Positions 37,098-47,410 of a stretch of DNA of 64,000 bases are shown here, piece after piece. The notes below the pieces were generated by a model, which saw only the letters and a program-made list of their open reading frames with translations, had not been told where the DNA came from and searched no databases. The DNA lies in assembly GCF_943590815.1 (NCBI RefSeq), contig NZ_CALSBS010000005.1:175465-239464 (forward strand). The letters run 5' to 3'. The translations under genes and the position numbers were made by a program. Position 1 is the first letter of the stretch. Each line of letters opens with the position of its first letter. Source of the DNA: Pseudocitrobacter vendiensis. Its GTDB lineage: Bacteria; Pseudomonadota; Gammaproteobacteria; Enterobacterales; Enterobacteriaceae.

Positions 37098-39068
37098 TCA
37101 GAACCGGTAATCCACCGCCATAAAGTAGCGACGACCATCTTCGTTATAGCTGTAGTCATCGCGGCTCAGGTCTTTATCCCCCAGGTTCAGCACACCCGCA
37201 CGCAGCTTAACGTTTTGCGTAGCCTGCCATGCACCGCCCATGTCCCACGTCGTGTAGCCGCCCGGTGTTTTCGAGGTTGCGCTCACCGCACGCTGTTCTC
37301 CGTTGTAACGCGCCGCCAGATAGAACGACCAGTCCTGTACCGGCGTCCAGTCTACGCGACCGTTGGCTGTATGGAACGGCAGTTCCTGCAACGGTTTATT
37401 CCCGCCATTACTGAGATCGCGACCATCGTTATAGGTGTAGTTCAGCGTCACTTTCCACTGCTCGCCAAACGGGACTTTCAGCTCGGTTTCCACACCCTGA
37501 ATTCGTGCTTTATTCACGTTGTAGTAGGCGAAAATTGGCTTGCCGCTGGAATCAAAGCCGACGAAGTTGGAATAGCCTGGTGCGGCGCTAACATCAGGAG
37601 TACGCGTAATGTTGATCATATCTTCCACATCGTTGCGGAAGGTGGTAACACTACCCTGTACGCCTTCCAGCCAGCCCTCTTCACCCTGATAGTAGAGGCC
37701 GATTTCCCAGCTTTCGCTGGTTTCAGGTTTCAGATCAGGGCTCCCTACGATACGACAACCGCCACGGCAGGAGTTGGTCGTCCAGTCCGGGCTCAATTGC
37801 AGCAATGACGGGGCTTTAAAGGCCGTCGCCCAGCCGCCTTTCACCGTGACGGTATCCGTTGCGCTGTAAACGAGGTAAGCGCGCGGGCTCCAGTGATCGC
37901 CATAGGTTTCGTGATCGTCCATACGAATACCGGTGGTCAGCGCCAGAGGTTCAAAAATGCGCCACTCATCTTCAATAAACAGGGCGTACTGGCTGGCTGA
38001 CGTTTCGCTGCTGGTTCCGCCGGTCAGGTTAATCGGATCTTTCAGTTTGTCATGTCGCCACTCACCACCGAAGGTGATCAACTGATTAATCGCCCCCACC
38101 GGCAGGACATATTTGCCATCGATGGTATTGCTTTCGGAAGTAATAGGGCTGCTGTTGCCAGGGTTCTTGTTATCGACTTTTTCACCGTAGAACTTCAGTT
38201 CGCTGTTACCGACATCCCAACGACCGTTATGGCTCAGGGAATAGTTTTGACGCTCAAGACGGTTCTTATCCAGCGAATCTGAATTTCTGTCCTGACGGTC
38301 AAAACCGTAACCGGCGGTGATGTCCTGATTATCCGTAGGTGTCCAGGCAAATTCGACGTTGGCATCGCGGCTGGTGAAGCCTTCGATACGCGGCGTTTCA
38401 CCGGTCGCACTGGTGGTGGACGATTCCTGTTTATCTTTCTCACGTTTGGAGAGGCTACCAAAGGCTTTCACCCCCAATACGCCATCTACCAATGGGCCGC
38501 TGGTAAAGAACTGGCCGTTGTAAGTATCGCCGCGATCGCGGTTTTCCTGAATGGTGGTATCAGCTGTGATGCTGCCCGTCCATTTCTGACCAATCTTTTT
38601 GGTGATGATGTTTACCACGCCGCCCAATGCATCGGAACCGTAGAGCGAAGACATCGGCCCGCGCACCACTTCGATACGCTCGATGGAATCTGCCGGGATC
38701 CAGTTCAGGTCGAAGTCGTTATGACGGAAAACGGCATTGCGCGAATTCACGCGTTTGCCATCGATAAGAATCAGGGTGTAGCTGCTGTCGAGGCCGCGAA
38801 TACTCACGCCCTGGCGGTTATCGCCTTCGTTGGTGAGCTGTACGCCCGGCACTTCCTTGAGGATATCTTTCAGGTTTTGCACCGGCTTGCGTTGCAGATC
38901 TTCCTGAGTGATCACGCTGATACTGGCGGGGGCATCTTTGACGCTCTGCTCAGTTGCAGCAGCGGTGACGACCATTTGTTCGCCTTCAGTGGCGGCGGTA
39001 ACCGGCAGCGCCAGTGACAAAGCGGACACGCAGAGCCCGCCCCGGACGAAGGGGTTTAACCTGAACAT
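37098..39068 (-). CDS. cirA: Catecholate siderophore receptor / colicin I receptor
   Basis: This 656-residue TonB-dependent outer-membrane receptor takes up ferric catecholates such as dihydroxybenzoylserine and serves as receptor for colicin I. Its signal peptide ([20 protein letters not shown], then LPVTAA) is followed by a TonB box (EQMVVTAAA), the plug domain (residues 40-160, with [20 protein letters not shown]) and a 22-strand barrel ending in the typical terminal aromatic (DYRF). It is seven residues shorter than E. coli CirA. A Fur box lies 184 bp upstream. Confidence 0.95.
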   Translation of the reverse strand: MFRLNPFVRGGLCVSALSLALPVTAATEGEQMVVTAAATEQSVKDAPASISVITQEDLQRKPVQNLKDILKEVPGVQLTNEGDNRQGVSIRGLDSSYTLILIDGKRVNSRNAVFRHNDFDLNWIPADSIERIEVVRGPMSSLYGSDALGGVVNIITKKIGQKWTGSITADTTIQENRDRGDTYNGQFFTSGPLVDGVLGVKAFGSLSKREKDKQESSTTSATGETPRIEGFTSRDANVEFAWTPTDNQDITAGYGFDRQDRNSDSLDKNRLERQNYSLSHNGRWDVGNSELKFYGEKVDNKNPGNSSPITSESNTIDGKYVLPVGAINQLITFGGEWRHDKLKDPINLTGGTSSETSASQYALFIEDEWRIFEPLALTTGIRMDDHETYGDHWSPRAYLVYSATDTVTVKGGWATAFKAPSLLQLSPDWTTNSCRGGCRIVGSPDLKPETSESWEIGLYYQGEEGWLEGVQGSVTTFRNDVEDMINITRTPDVSAAPGYSNFVGFDSSGKPIFAYYNVNKARIQGVETELKVPFGEQWKVTLNYTYNDGRDLSNGGNKPLQELPFHTANGRVDWTPVQDWSFYLAARYNGEQRAVSATSKTPGGYTTWDMGGAWQATQNVKLRAGVLNLGDKDLSRDDYSYNEDGRRYFMAVDYRF

Positions 39069-39251
39069 TCCAAATCTCCATGAGGTGAATACGTAATTAT
39101 TTCAAAAGGGTACTGCTCACACTGACTGCTTCACGCTGCTGACCTTCAGCGCTTATTTTTTTATGCAGATGTGGCTGTCGCCTCATGTCGGTCACGATTT
39201 ACCGTAAGAGAGGGAGTGGCTTCATCCAGTATTAACGCGGGTGATGATAAA

Positions 39252-39270
39252 GAGAATGATAACAATTATC
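39252..39270 (-). promoter_or_regulatory. Fur box upstream of cirA
   Basis: GAGAATGATAACAATTATC matches the 19-bp Fur consensus at 16 of 19 positions. It lies in the 337-bp cirA-lysP interval, 184 bp before cirA. Iron-replete repression of cirA by Fur is established in E. coli. The rest of the interval is AT-rich leader sequence in which no other element was identified. Confidence 0.85.
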
Positions 39271-39360
39271 AATTAAGTTATTTAAAGTTATGTCAATATG
39301 TAATCGTTTAATTCTATCAATACAGGAATAATCTTAGGTGAGGTGTAATTTTGAGTAAAA

Positions 39361-39390
39361 AAAAGCCCTCTTTGCGTGAAGAGGGCTTCT
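39361..39390 (-). terminator. Rho-independent terminator of lysP
   Basis: AAGCCCTCTT (39363-39372) pairs with AAGAGGGCTT (39379-39388) around a 6-nt loop. On the minus strand it is followed by a run of T (the A-run at 39358-39364), 17 bp after the lysP stop. Confidence 0.88.
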
Positions 39391-39405
39391 TAGGATGAGC
39401 GTTAA

Positions 39406-40875
39406 TTATTTCTTAAAGCGCTCCGGGAAGTGCATTTCGCTGTAGCGAACGAAGCGTGTTCCACGGCTCAGCTTATAGCCGAACCAGATAATCAGGAACA
39501 GCGGGATGCCGATATAGGTGGCAGCAACGCCGCCCCAGTCAATGGTATCGGCCAGGAACGCTTCATAGTTCTGACCCAGGGTGATAATCAGGCACAGAAC
39601 GAACGCGAAGATCGGCCCCAGTGGGAAGAATCCGGAACGGTAAGGCAGATTGTTAATATCATTGCCCTGCATTACGTAACCGCGACGGAAGCGATAGTGA
39701 CTGATGGCAATTCCCAGCCAGGCGATGAAGCCCGTCATCCCGGAAGTATTCAGCAGCCACAGGTAAACGGTCTGGTTACCGAACATAGAGGTCAGGAAGC
39801 ACAGCCCCGCAATCACCGTCGTCGCGTACAGCGCGTTGCGCGGTACACCGCCTTTGGACAGCTTAGAGAAGATGCGCGGCGCTTTACCGTCACACGCCAG
39901 GGTGTAAAGCATACGCGTGGATGCGTACATCCCGGAGTTACCCGCAGACAGTACCGCCGTCAGGATAACGGCGTTCATCACCGCTGCCGCAGAGAGCAGA
40001 CCCGCATGCTGGAATACCAGGGTGAACGGACTCACGCTGATGTCTTTAACATCATTACGCAGCAGGCTCGGATCGGTATACGGAATAATCAGGCTGATAA
40101 TCAGGATTGCGAATACATAGAACAGCAGGATTCGCCAGAACACCTGACGCACCGCACGCGGAATGTTTTTCTCCGGATCCTCAGATTCACCTGCCGCGAT
40201 ACCAATCAGCTCGGTACCCTGGAAGGAGAAGCCGACAATCATCGCCACGCCAATCATCGCCGACAAGCCGCCAGCAAACGGTGCATCGCCGGTCGTCCAG
40301 TTGCTCCAGCCCACTGGCTGAGCGCCTTTGAAGATGCCGATAATCATCATCACACCTACAATAATGAAGATGATAACGGTGGCGACTTTAATCAGTGAGA
40401 ACCAATATTCCGCTTCGCCGAAGCCTTTTACGGAAATATAGTTGAGCAGGAAAATGACGCACAGGAACACGGCGCTCCAGATCCAGCCCGGCGTATCCGG
40501 GAACCACCAGCTCATCACCAGTTGTGCGGCCACCAGGTCAACGGCGATAGTCACCGCCCAGTTGTACCAGTAGTTCCAGCCCAGCGCGAAGCCGAAGCCT
40601 TCTTCGACATAGTTCTGGCCATAGGTGGCGAACGAGCCGGAAACCGGCATGTAGGCCGCCAGTTCGCCCAGACTGGTCATCAGGAAGTAGACCATCAGGC
40701 CAATCAGAATGTATGAGAATAACGCCCCACCGGGGCCTGCTGCGGAAATGGTTGCGCCTGATGCGACAAAAAGACCTGTACCGATTGAACCGCCAATGGC
40801 GATCATCGTCAGGTGACGCGCCTTGAGTTCGCGGCGGAGCGCGGGCGCTTGTGTGGTTTTAGTTTCGGAAACCAT
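39406..40875 (-). CDS. lysP: Lysine-specific permease
   Basis: The ATG at 40875 gives MVSETKTTQAPALRRELKAR and 489 residues, as in E. coli LysP; a seven-residue upstream extension is unlikely. The amino-acid/polyamine/organocation transporter has twelve membrane segments and the conserved GGSIGTGLFVASG substrate/Na-site loop in segment 1. It imports lysine with protons and, in E. coli, also interacts with the sensor CadC. It is transcribed alone and ended by the hairpin at 39361. Confidence 0.97.
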   Translation of the reverse strand: MVSETKTTQAPALRRELKARHLTMIAIGGSIGTGLFVASGATISAAGPGGALFSYILIGLMVYFLMTSLGELAAYMPVSGSFATYGQNYVEEGFGFALGWNYWYNWAVTIAVDLVAAQLVMSWWFPDTPGWIWSAVFLCVIFLLNYISVKGFGEAEYWFSLIKVATVIIFIIVGVMMIIGIFKGAQPVGWSNWTTGDAPFAGGLSAMIGVAMIVGFSFQGTELIGIAAGESEDPEKNIPRAVRQVFWRILLFYVFAILIISLIIPYTDPSLLRNDVKDISVSPFTLVFQHAGLLSAAAVMNAVILTAVLSAGNSGMYASTRMLYTLACDGKAPRIFSKLSKGGVPRNALYATTVIAGLCFLTSMFGNQTVYLWLLNTSGMTGFIAWLGIAISHYRFRRGYVMQGNDINNLPYRSGFFPLGPIFAFVLCLIITLGQNYEAFLADTIDWGGVAATYIGIPLFLIIWFGYKLSRGTRFVRYSEMHFPERFKK

Positions 40876-41039
40876 TTGAAAATACTGTCCATCCAAAAAT
40901 TGAGGCGCGATTGTAGCAGACGATAAGCGCGTCTTCTGGCAGAAATGCGCAGTTATAAGAGACCTTCATGATTAGCGGCCAATTATAAGTAAAGCAGTAC
41001 ATGCTGTGACTGGCGAGTTTCTCGCCAGCTGGCAACAGC

Positions 41040-41909
41040 CTATGAGATGGTGCAGTACGAGAGAAAACGTTGTAACGCATTAGAAAGATGTTTCTGCCGA
41101 TGATGAATGCGCCACAGCGTGCGATTCAGCCCCGGCAACGGCACCTTCACTTCCACAAGTTTTCCGCTTTCCAGCTGTTCGGCAATCACCCGGCGTGACA
41201 GACAGCTGATGCCCAGGCCATGGCGCACCGCATGTTTAATGGCTTCAGAGTTGCCAAGCTCCATGCCCAGGCGGAACTGCGGCAAATGGGAAAGCAGAAG
41301 ATAATCAACTATTTCGCGAGTACCGGAGCCCTTCTCACGCAAAATCCACGGCTGTGCCGACAGACGTGCGAGCGTCACCTCCCCTTCCAGCAGTGGCGAA
41401 TCCGGTGCGGCAAACACCACCAGCTCATCTTCCAGCCAGGGCTCCGCCACGATATCCGCTGAATGACACGGCCCCTCGATAAAACCAATATCGACGCGAA
41501 AATCGGCCACGGCATTAATGGCATCCTGACTGTTGCCTACGCTGAGTTCGATCGGTAAATCGGGGAAATCCCGGCGATAGCGACCAATCATCTCCGGCAA
41601 AAGATAGTTACCGATTGTGCTACTGGCGTAGACGCGGATAGCACCGTTATCTTCCCGGAACAGTTGCTCAATCTCGGTTGCCTGCTCCAGCAATGCCAGC
41701 GCGCGCGGGTAAAGCAGACGCCCGTGCTCGTTGACCACTAGCCGTTTACCGACGCGGTCGAAAAGCTGCACGCCCAGTTGCCCTTCGAGATCGGTCAACG
41801 CCGCGCTGACCGCAGACTGCGACAATGCCAGCATCTGTGAGGCCTGGGTAGTGGAGCCGCTTTTGAGTACTTCCGCGAACACTTCAAGCTGTCGCAGCGT
41901 GATATGCAT
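41040..41909 (-). CDS. yeiE: LysR-type regulator YeiE
   Basis: The 289-residue protein begins [20 protein letters not shown], with the HTH at residues 18-37 ([20 protein letters not shown]) and a CysB-like effector domain ([19 protein letters not shown]). It is divergent from yeiH, its likely target, across 118 AT-rich bases containing symmetric TATAAATATATAAT-like sequence. Studies in other enterobacteria link YeiE to sulfite response, which fits the anion-exporter family of YeiH. Length is close to E. coli YeiE (293). Confidence 0.93.
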   Translation of the reverse strand: MHITLRQLEVFAEVLKSGSTTQASQMLALSQSAVSAALTDLEGQLGVQLFDRVGKRLVVNEHGRLLYPRALALLEQATEIEQLFREDNGAIRVYASSTIGNYLLPEMIGRYRRDFPDLPIELSVGNSQDAINAVADFRVDIGFIEGPCHSADIVAEPWLEDELVVFAAPDSPLLEGEVTLARLSAQPWILREKGSGTREIVDYLLLSHLPQFRLGMELGNSEAIKHAVRHGLGISCLSRRVIAEQLESGKLVEVKVPLPGLNRTLWRIHHRQKHLSNALQRFLSYCTIS

Positions 41910-42027
41910 ATCTTTCCTGCCTGTTCAATCAATGCTTACCAGTTATTACGATTAATTATAAATATATAATCAATTTTATTTTTAAACCAGCACGGCGTAA
42001 TCTTTTGCCCAGACAAAGGAGAAGGTT

Positions 42028-43077
42028 ATGGCAGAAATCACATTACGCGAACCTCATCGTTCTGTAAGACATTATCTCCCGGGGCTGGCGCTTAGCGCGA
42101 TCATCACCGGGGCAGCACTGTGGGCCGGGAGCATTCCCGCTATTTCAGGTGCAGGCTTCAGTGCATTAACGCTGGCAATCCTGCTGGGGATGGTCATCGG
42201 TAACACGGTTTATCCTAAAATCTGGCAGCCCTGCGATGGTGGTGTACTGTTCGCTAAACAGCACCTGCTGCGGCTCGGTATCATTCTTTATGGCTTCCGA
42301 CTGACGTTTTCGCAAATTGCTGAAGTGGGCGTCAGCGGGATTGCCACCGATGCCCTTACGCTGACCAGTACTTTTTTACTGGCCTGCTGGTTGGGACAAA
42401 AAGTGTTTGGCCTGGATAAACAAACCAGTTGGCTGATTGGCGCGGGTAGCAGTATCTGTGGCGCGGCGGCCGTACTGGCGACGGAACCGGTAGTAAAAGC
42501 AGAGGCGAGTAAAGTGACCGTGGCAGTGGCGACCGTCGTTATCTTCGGTACGCTGGCAATCTTCCTTTACCCGGCAATGTATCCGCTGCTGGCACACTGG
42601 TTCAGCCCGGAAACGTACGGCATCTATATTGGCTCTACCATGCACGAAGTGGCGCAGGTGGTTGCGGCAGGTCATGCGATTAACCCGGAAGCTGAAAACG
42701 CGGCGGTGATTTCGAAAATGCTGCGCGTGATGATGCTGGCTCCGTTCTTGCTGATTCTGGCAGCTCGCGTAAAACAACTGGCTCCGGCAGGCAGTGGTCA
42801 GAAAAGCAAAATCACCATTCCGTGGTTTGCGGTACTGTTCATTGTGGTTGCGATTTTCAACTCCTTCCACCTGTTGCCGAAAGCGCTTGTTGATGTACTG
42901 GTGACACTGGATACGGTACTACTGGCGATGGCGATGGCGGCACTGGGCTTAACCACCCACGTAAGTGCACTGAAAAAAGCGGGCGCGAAACCGATGCTGA
43001 TGGCGCTGGTGCTGTTCATCTGGTTAATCGTCGGCGGTGGCGCTATCAACCTTGCGGTACACGCCCTGATGGCATAA
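42028..43077 (+). CDS. yeiH: YeiH/UPF0324 membrane protein, putative sulfate/sulfite exporter
   Basis: The 349-residue protein has ten to eleven hydrophobic segments and the UPF0324 hallmarks [20 protein letters not shown] (near 137-156) and the [13 protein letters not shown] motif near 205-217. Members are annotated as putative sulfate exporters, without firm biochemical proof. The start follows AAGGAGAAGG. The gene is controlled, by inference, by the divergent yeiE. Confidence 0.92.
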   Translation: MAEITLREPHRSVRHYLPGLALSAIITGAALWAGSIPAISGAGFSALTLAILLGMVIGNTVYPKIWQPCDGGVLFAKQHLLRLGIILYGFRLTFSQIAEVGVSGIATDALTLTSTFLLACWLGQKVFGLDKQTSWLIGAGSSICGAAAVLATEPVVKAEASKVTVAVATVVIFGTLAIFLYPAMYPLLAHWFSPETYGIYIGSTMHEVAQVVAAGHAINPEAENAAVISKMLRVMMLAPFLLILAARVKQLAPAGSGQKSKITIPWFAVLFIVVAIFNSFHLLPKALVDVLVTLDTVLLAMAMAALGLTTHVSALKKAGAKPMLMALVLFIWLIVGGGAINLAVHALMA

Positions 43078-43157
43078 TCCATCACGACTTCTCCCTGTTA
43101 ACCCGCTATGATTACGGTTTGCTTTCCCCTCCTCTGGCGGGTTTAACAGGAGTCGTT

Positions 43158-44015
43158 ATGAAATACATTGGAGCGCATGTGAGCGCCTCCGGCGGCGTAG
43201 CCAACGCCGCCATTCGTGCAGCAGAATTAGAAGCGACCGCTTTCGCCCTGTTCACCAAAAATCAGCGCCAGTGGCGCGCCGCCCCCCTCACAACCGAAGT
43301 GATTGATGATTTCAAAGCGGCCTGCGAAAAATACCACTACACCGCCGCGCAGATCCTTCCCCACGACAGCTATTTGATTAACCTCGGCCACCCTGTGGAA
43401 GAGGCGCTGGAAAAATCCCGCGAAGCTTTTATCGATGAGCTCAGCCGTTGTCAGCAGCTTGGCCTGACCCTGCTGAACTTCCACCCCGGTAGCCACCTGA
43501 TGCAAATTGATGAAGATAAGTGTCTGGCACGTATCGCTGAATCCATCAACATCGCGCTGGCGCAAACCGAAGGCGTGACCGCCGTGATTGAAAACACCGC
43601 CGGCCAGGGCAGTAATCTCGGTTTTAAATTCGAACATCTCGCGGCCATCATCGACGGCGTAGAAGATAAATCCCGCGTCGGCGTCTGCATTGATACCTGC
43701 CACGCCTTTGCCGCCGGTTACGATCTGCGTACCACTGACGAATGTGCGAAAACCTTTGCCGAATTTGAACGTATCGTGGGCTTTAACTACCTGCGCGGCA
43801 TGCATCTCAATGATGCGAAAAGCGCATTCGGCAGCCGTGTCGATCGCCATAACAGCCTCGGCGAAGGCAATATCGGCCACGATGCCTTCCGCTGGATTAT
43901 GCAGGATAACCGTTTTGACGGTATTCCGCTGATTCTGGAAACCACAAACCCGGATATCTGGGCGGAAGAGATTGCGTGGCTGAAAGCGCAGCAGGTTGCT
44001 GAAGAGGTGGCGTAA
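43158..44015 (+). CDS. nfo: Endonuclease IV (AP endonuclease)
   Basis: The start [20 protein letters not shown] at 43158, preceded by AGGAG, gives 285 residues as in E. coli Nfo; the frame runs upstream to 43119 without support. The trinuclear-zinc TIM barrel cuts DNA 5' of abasic sites in base-excision repair. Conserved metal-ligand segments are [52 protein letters not shown] and ILET. Two bases separate its stop from the yeiI start. Confidence 0.97.
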   Translation: MKYIGAHVSASGGVANAAIRAAELEATAFALFTKNQRQWRAAPLTTEVIDDFKAACEKYHYTAAQILPHDSYLINLGHPVEEALEKSREAFIDELSRCQQLGLTLLNFHPGSHLMQIDEDKCLARIAESINIALAQTEGVTAVIENTAGQGSNLGFKFEHLAAIIDGVEDKSRVGVCIDTCHAFAAGYDLRTTDECAKTFAEFERIVGFNYLRGMHLNDAKSAFGSRVDRHNSLGEGNIGHDAFRWIMQDNRFDGIPLILETTNPDIWAEEIAWLKAQQVAEEVA

Positions 44016-44017
44016 GC

Positions 44018-45112
44018 ATGATTGACAGGGAGAAGCAGATCCTCAACATTCTGCGCCGCAACCCGCTTATCCAGCAAAACGAAATCGCCGACATTTTGCA
44101 GGTGAGCCGTTCCCGCGTCGCGGCACATATTATGGATCTCACGCGCAAGGGGTTAATCAAAGGTAAAGGCTACATTCTGACTGAACAGGATTACTGCGTG
44201 GTGCTGGGCGCAATCAATATGGATATTCGTGGGATCGCTGATATCCATTATCCGCAAGCGGCCTCCCAACCCGGCGATATTCGCTGTTCTGCCGGAGGTG
44301 TGGCACGTAATATCGCCCACAATCTCGCACTGCTGGGGCGGGATGTTCATTTACTCTCCGCGGTGGGTAGCGATTTTTATGGTGATACGTTGCTTGAGCA
44401 AACACGTCAGGCCGGCGTGAATACCCAGAACTGCATTCGCTTGCATGGGCAAAATACATCAACCTATTTATCCATTGCCAATCCACAAGATGAAACGGTC
44501 CTGGCCATCAACGACACGCATTTACTTGATGCGCTAACACCACAACTTCTCAACGCCTCGCGGGAGCTGATCACGCATGCAGGAGTGATCCTCGTGGACT
44601 GTAATCTGACGCCACAAGCGCTGGAGTGGGTCTTTACGCTGGCCGGAAATATTCCAGTCTTTGTTGATACGGTATCAGAGTTCAAAGCGGAAAAAGTTAA
44701 AAGCTGGCTGGGCCGCATTCACACGTTAAAACCGACACGTAGAGAACTGGAGATCCTGTGGGGAAACGCTATCAATAATGATGAGGAGCTACGATGTGCG
44801 GTTAACGATTTGCACGCTCAGGGCGTACAGCGCATCGTCGTATGTCTGGAAGACGAGTCGGTCTTTTGTAGTGAAAAAGAGGGGGAAGCCTTTGCGCTGA
44901 CGCCGCCTGCGCATCCGGTGGTGGACAGTTTTGGCGCTGATGATGCATTGATGGCTGGGCTGCTTTATAGCTTCCTCGACGGAAGCGAATTCAGGGACGG
45001 CGCACAATTTGCCATTGCCTGCGCGGCCTTAGCGCGTGCCAGCATTAGTATCAACAACCCAACGCTCTCAGTAGACAACGCCTGGTATCTACTTAAAAAC
45101 AGCGCACAGTAA
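44018..45112 (+). CDS. yeiI: PfkB-family sugar/nucleoside kinase with N-terminal HTH (YeiI)
   Basis: The 364-residue protein joins a short winged HTH (residues 1-55, NEIADILQVSRSRVAAHIMD) to a ribokinase-like kinase domain. PfkB motif 1 is seen in SAGGVARNIAHNLALLG, as in pseudouridine kinases. Motif 2, normally GAGD, reads DSFGADDALMAG, so the anion-hole glycine before the catalytic aspartate is replaced by Asp. E. coli YeiI has the same domain plan; its substrate is not firmly known, and resemblance to PsuK suggests a nucleoside. The start lies 2 bp after the nfo stop, suggesting co-translation. Confidence 0.88.
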   Translation: MIDREKQILNILRRNPLIQQNEIADILQVSRSRVAAHIMDLTRKGLIKGKGYILTEQDYCVVLGAINMDIRGIADIHYPQAASQPGDIRCSAGGVARNIAHNLALLGRDVHLLSAVGSDFYGDTLLEQTRQAGVNTQNCIRLHGQNTSTYLSIANPQDETVLAINDTHLLDALTPQLLNASRELITHAGVILVDCNLTPQALEWVFTLAGNIPVFVDTVSEFKAEKVKSWLGRIHTLKPTRRELEILWGNAINNDEELRCAVNDLHAQGVQRIVVCLEDESVFCSEKEGEAFALTPPAHPVVDSFGADDALMAGLLYSFLDGSEFRDGAQFAIACAALARASISINNPTLSVDNAWYLLKNSAQ

Positions 45113-45123
45113 TGTGCGCTGTT
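45100..45123. terminator. Hairpin spanning the yeiI stop codon
   Basis: ACAGCGCACA and TGTGCGCTGT pair around a 4-nt loop that contains the TAA of yeiI. It lies between convergent yeiI and nupX and is flanked by AAA and TTAA rather than a full T-run, so it is a moderate candidate for a bidirectional terminator. Confidence 0.5.
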
Positions 45124-45134
45124 AACAGTTGTCA

Positions 45135-46385
45135 TTACCCAAGGCTAATAAAGAAACCTGCAATGGTCGCACTCATCAGATTAGAAAGCGTTGCCGCGGC
45201 GAGCGCTCTTACGCCCAACTGCGCGATTTCAGGTGCCCGCTGGGGGGCAATTGCCGAAAATGCCCCGACTACGACGCCAATCGAACCGAAGTTAGCAAAT
45301 CCGCACAGGGCAAACGAGATAATGGCGATAGTTTTTACGTCCAGAGTTCCGGCTGCCTGCAGGTAGGGTGAAAAACTCAGATAGGCGACAAACTCGTTGA
45401 TTGCCAGTTTCTGCCCAATCAGGCTACCTGCAAGCGTAGCATCACTCCAGTCAACGCCCATAATCCACGCCAGCGGTGCCAGAACATAGCCAAAAATTCC
45501 TTCAAGGGACGCATGTTCAAAACCAAACCAACTGCCAATGCCCCCGATAATGCCGTTCAGCAACGCGATAATCGCCACAAATGCCATGACGACAGTCGCC
45601 ACACCGGCGGCAATCTTTAGCCCGGTCATGGCCCCGCTCGCCGCCGCTTCAATAATGCTTTTTGGCGGTGTTTCGGTGAAGGAAAGATTCTCGAACGTTA
45701 CCTGTGACACCTCCGTCGCCGGGCTCATCAGTCTGGCGAACAATATGCCACCGGGGATTGCCATTAATGACGCTGCCAGAAGATAGTCAATGGGCACGCC
45801 CATCCCGGCGTATCCGATCAACATCGATCCGGCAATCGAGGCCATACCACTACAGATAGCGGTAAACAGTTCATTGCGGTTCAACTTCTCAATAAACGGC
45901 TTCACGATTGCCGGAATTTCATTCTGGCCGAGAAAAATCGTTGTTACCGCGACAAACGATTCAACTTTGCTGATATTCAGTGCTTTCTGGAAAATACCGC
46001 CAAGAATCCGGATCAGCAATCCCATCACGCCGATGTAGTAAAGCAGGCTTATCAGGGCAGTCACAAAGATAATGGCGGGTAAAACGCGGAACGCAAAGAC
46101 AAACCCAGCCCCATCAAAAAGCACATCCATCTTAGGCCCAACCAGTGAGCCAAAAATGAATGCACTCCCGGCATCGCTGTAGGACATCACTTTATGAACA
46201 CCCATTGCCGCCTGCTCTACCAGCCATTTTCCTGGAGGGAAATAGAGCATGATGCCACCGATGGCAATCTGCAAAGCCAACGCCGCCCCCACAGTGCGCA
46301 GGCTAATCCGTTTTTTATTCACCGAGAGTAAAAATGCAATGATCAGGAGTACCGCCATTCCCAGAACACTTCTCATAATATCCAT
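45135..46385 (-). CDS. nupX: Concentrative nucleoside transporter NupX (probable pseudouridine uptake)
   Basis: The 416-residue protein is a CNT-family nucleoside:cation symporter like E. coli NupX/NupC, with the conserved QIAIGGIMLYFPPGKW start region, the FLGQNEIPAIVKP motif near residue 150-165, GMASIAGSMLIGYAGMGVP, and the EFVAYLSF helix pair. In E. coli rihB and yeiL lie between nupX and psuG; here they are absent, so nupX follows psuG directly on the same strand with an 89-bp gap. That makes import of pseudouridine the likely task, by inference from the operon. Confidence 0.92.
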   Translation of the reverse strand: MDIMRSVLGMAVLLIIAFLLSVNKKRISLRTVGAALALQIAIGGIMLYFPPGKWLVEQAAMGVHKVMSYSDAGSAFIFGSLVGPKMDVLFDGAGFVFAFRVLPAIIFVTALISLLYYIGVMGLLIRILGGIFQKALNISKVESFVAVTTIFLGQNEIPAIVKPFIEKLNRNELFTAICSGMASIAGSMLIGYAGMGVPIDYLLAASLMAIPGGILFARLMSPATEVSQVTFENLSFTETPPKSIIEAAASGAMTGLKIAAGVATVVMAFVAIIALLNGIIGGIGSWFGFEHASLEGIFGYVLAPLAWIMGVDWSDATLAGSLIGQKLAINEFVAYLSFSPYLQAAGTLDVKTIAIISFALCGFANFGSIGVVVGAFSAIAPQRAPEIAQLGVRALAAATLSNLMSATIAGFFISLG

Positions 46386-46406
46386 AATGAATACCCTTAC
46401 CTGGTA

Positions 46407-46432
46407 GAAAACCTGGCACAGGCCAGGTTTTC
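46407..46432 (-). other. psuG-nupX intercistronic hairpin
   Basis: GAAAACCTGG (46407-46416) and CCAGGTTTTC (46423-46432) form a perfect 10-bp stem with a 6-nt loop, between the psuG stop and the nupX start. It lacks a T-run on the minus strand, so it more likely sets relative expression or mRNA stability than complete termination. Confidence 0.65.
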
Positions 46433-46474
46433 AAAAACAGAGTGACGGGCGACTGCCTCCTGCCCGACGCTGAT

Positions 46475-47410
46475 TTACTGCAAACGCTGATACTCTTTGG
46501 CAATTTCACAGGCCAGAATCGCGTTATTAAAGACCAGTTGAATGTTGGATTTGAGACTGTCGCCGCCGGTCAACTCGGCAACGCGCGCCAGCAGGAACGG
46601 CGTGCTTTCTTTCCCGACAACACCCTGCTGTTCCGCCTCGGCCACTGCGCGATCAATGGCCGAATTGATCTGCTCTTCTGGCATGGCATAAGCCTGAGGG
46701 ATAGGGTTGGCGATAACCAGACCACCGTTTAGGCCGGACTGCCATTTCACCGCCATCGCTCGTGCGATTTGCTCCGGTGTGTCCAGACGGATACTCACCT
46801 CGAACGGGCTGGTACGACAGAAAAAGGCGGGTAACGATTTTGTTTGATAGCCAATAAGCGGTACCCCAAATGTTTCGAGATATTCGGTTGTTAAACCCAG
46901 ATCAAGAATAGATTTCGCACCGGCACAAACCACCGCAACATTAGTATGGGCGAGTTCCTGTAAGTCGGCCGAAATATCAAAGGTATGTTCGGCGCCGCGA
47001 TGAACACCGCCAATGCCTCCCGTGGCAAAAACTTTAATACCAGCAAGAGCAGCAATAATCATGGTTGACGCAACGGTGGTTGCACCATTTATTCCGGCGG
47101 CTACGACAAAAGGTAGATCACGGCGACTTACTTTTGTTACGCTATGCCCTTCACGACCTAATAATTCAATTTCCTCCGGGCTGAGCCCAACTTTCATAAC
47201 GCCACCGATAATAGCAATAGTGGCAGGAACCGCACCGTGTTTGCGGATTGTCTCTTCCACTTCAATGGCCGTTTGTGCGTTTTGTGGGAATGGCATTCCA
47301 TGGGAAATAATCGTCGATTCCAGTGCCACGACCGGTTTATTATCCGCAAGTGCTTGCTTAACTTCCGGTGAAATCTGTAATAAATCAGATGAAATATTTA
47401 ATTCTGACAT
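46475..47410 (-). CDS. psuG: Pseudouridine-5'-phosphate glycosidase
   Basis: The 311-residue enzyme cleaves the C-C glycosidic bond of pseudouridine 5'-phosphate into ribose 5-phosphate and uracil, with Mn2+. It matches E. coli PsuG closely: VALESTIISHGMPFPQN (catalytic-site Glu31), FATGGIGGVHRGAEHTFD, and VVCAGAKSILDLG with the Lys that forms the imine intermediate. The start overlaps the psuK stop by 13 bp. It is the second step after PsuK. Confidence 0.97.
   Translation of the reverse strand: MSELNISSDLLQISPEVKQALADNKPVVALESTIISHGMPFPQNAQTAIEVEETIRKHGAVPATIAIIGGVMKVGLSPEEIELLGREGHSVTKVSRRDLPFVVAAGINGATTVASTMIIAALAGIKVFATGGIGGVHRGAEHTFDISADLQELAHTNVAVVCAGAKSILDLGLTTEYLETFGVPLIGYQTKSLPAFFCRTSPFEVSIRLDTPEQIARAMAVKWQSGLNGGLVIANPIPQAYAMPEEQINSAIDRAVAEAEQQGVVGKESTPFLLARVAELTGGDSLKSNIQLVFNNAILACEIAKEYQRLQ

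Noticed and set aside
39430..40398. 322-codon open frame opposite lysP
   Set aside because: Antisense shadow of a highly conserved permease; composition (Asn, Gln, His, Arg rich) is not protein-like.
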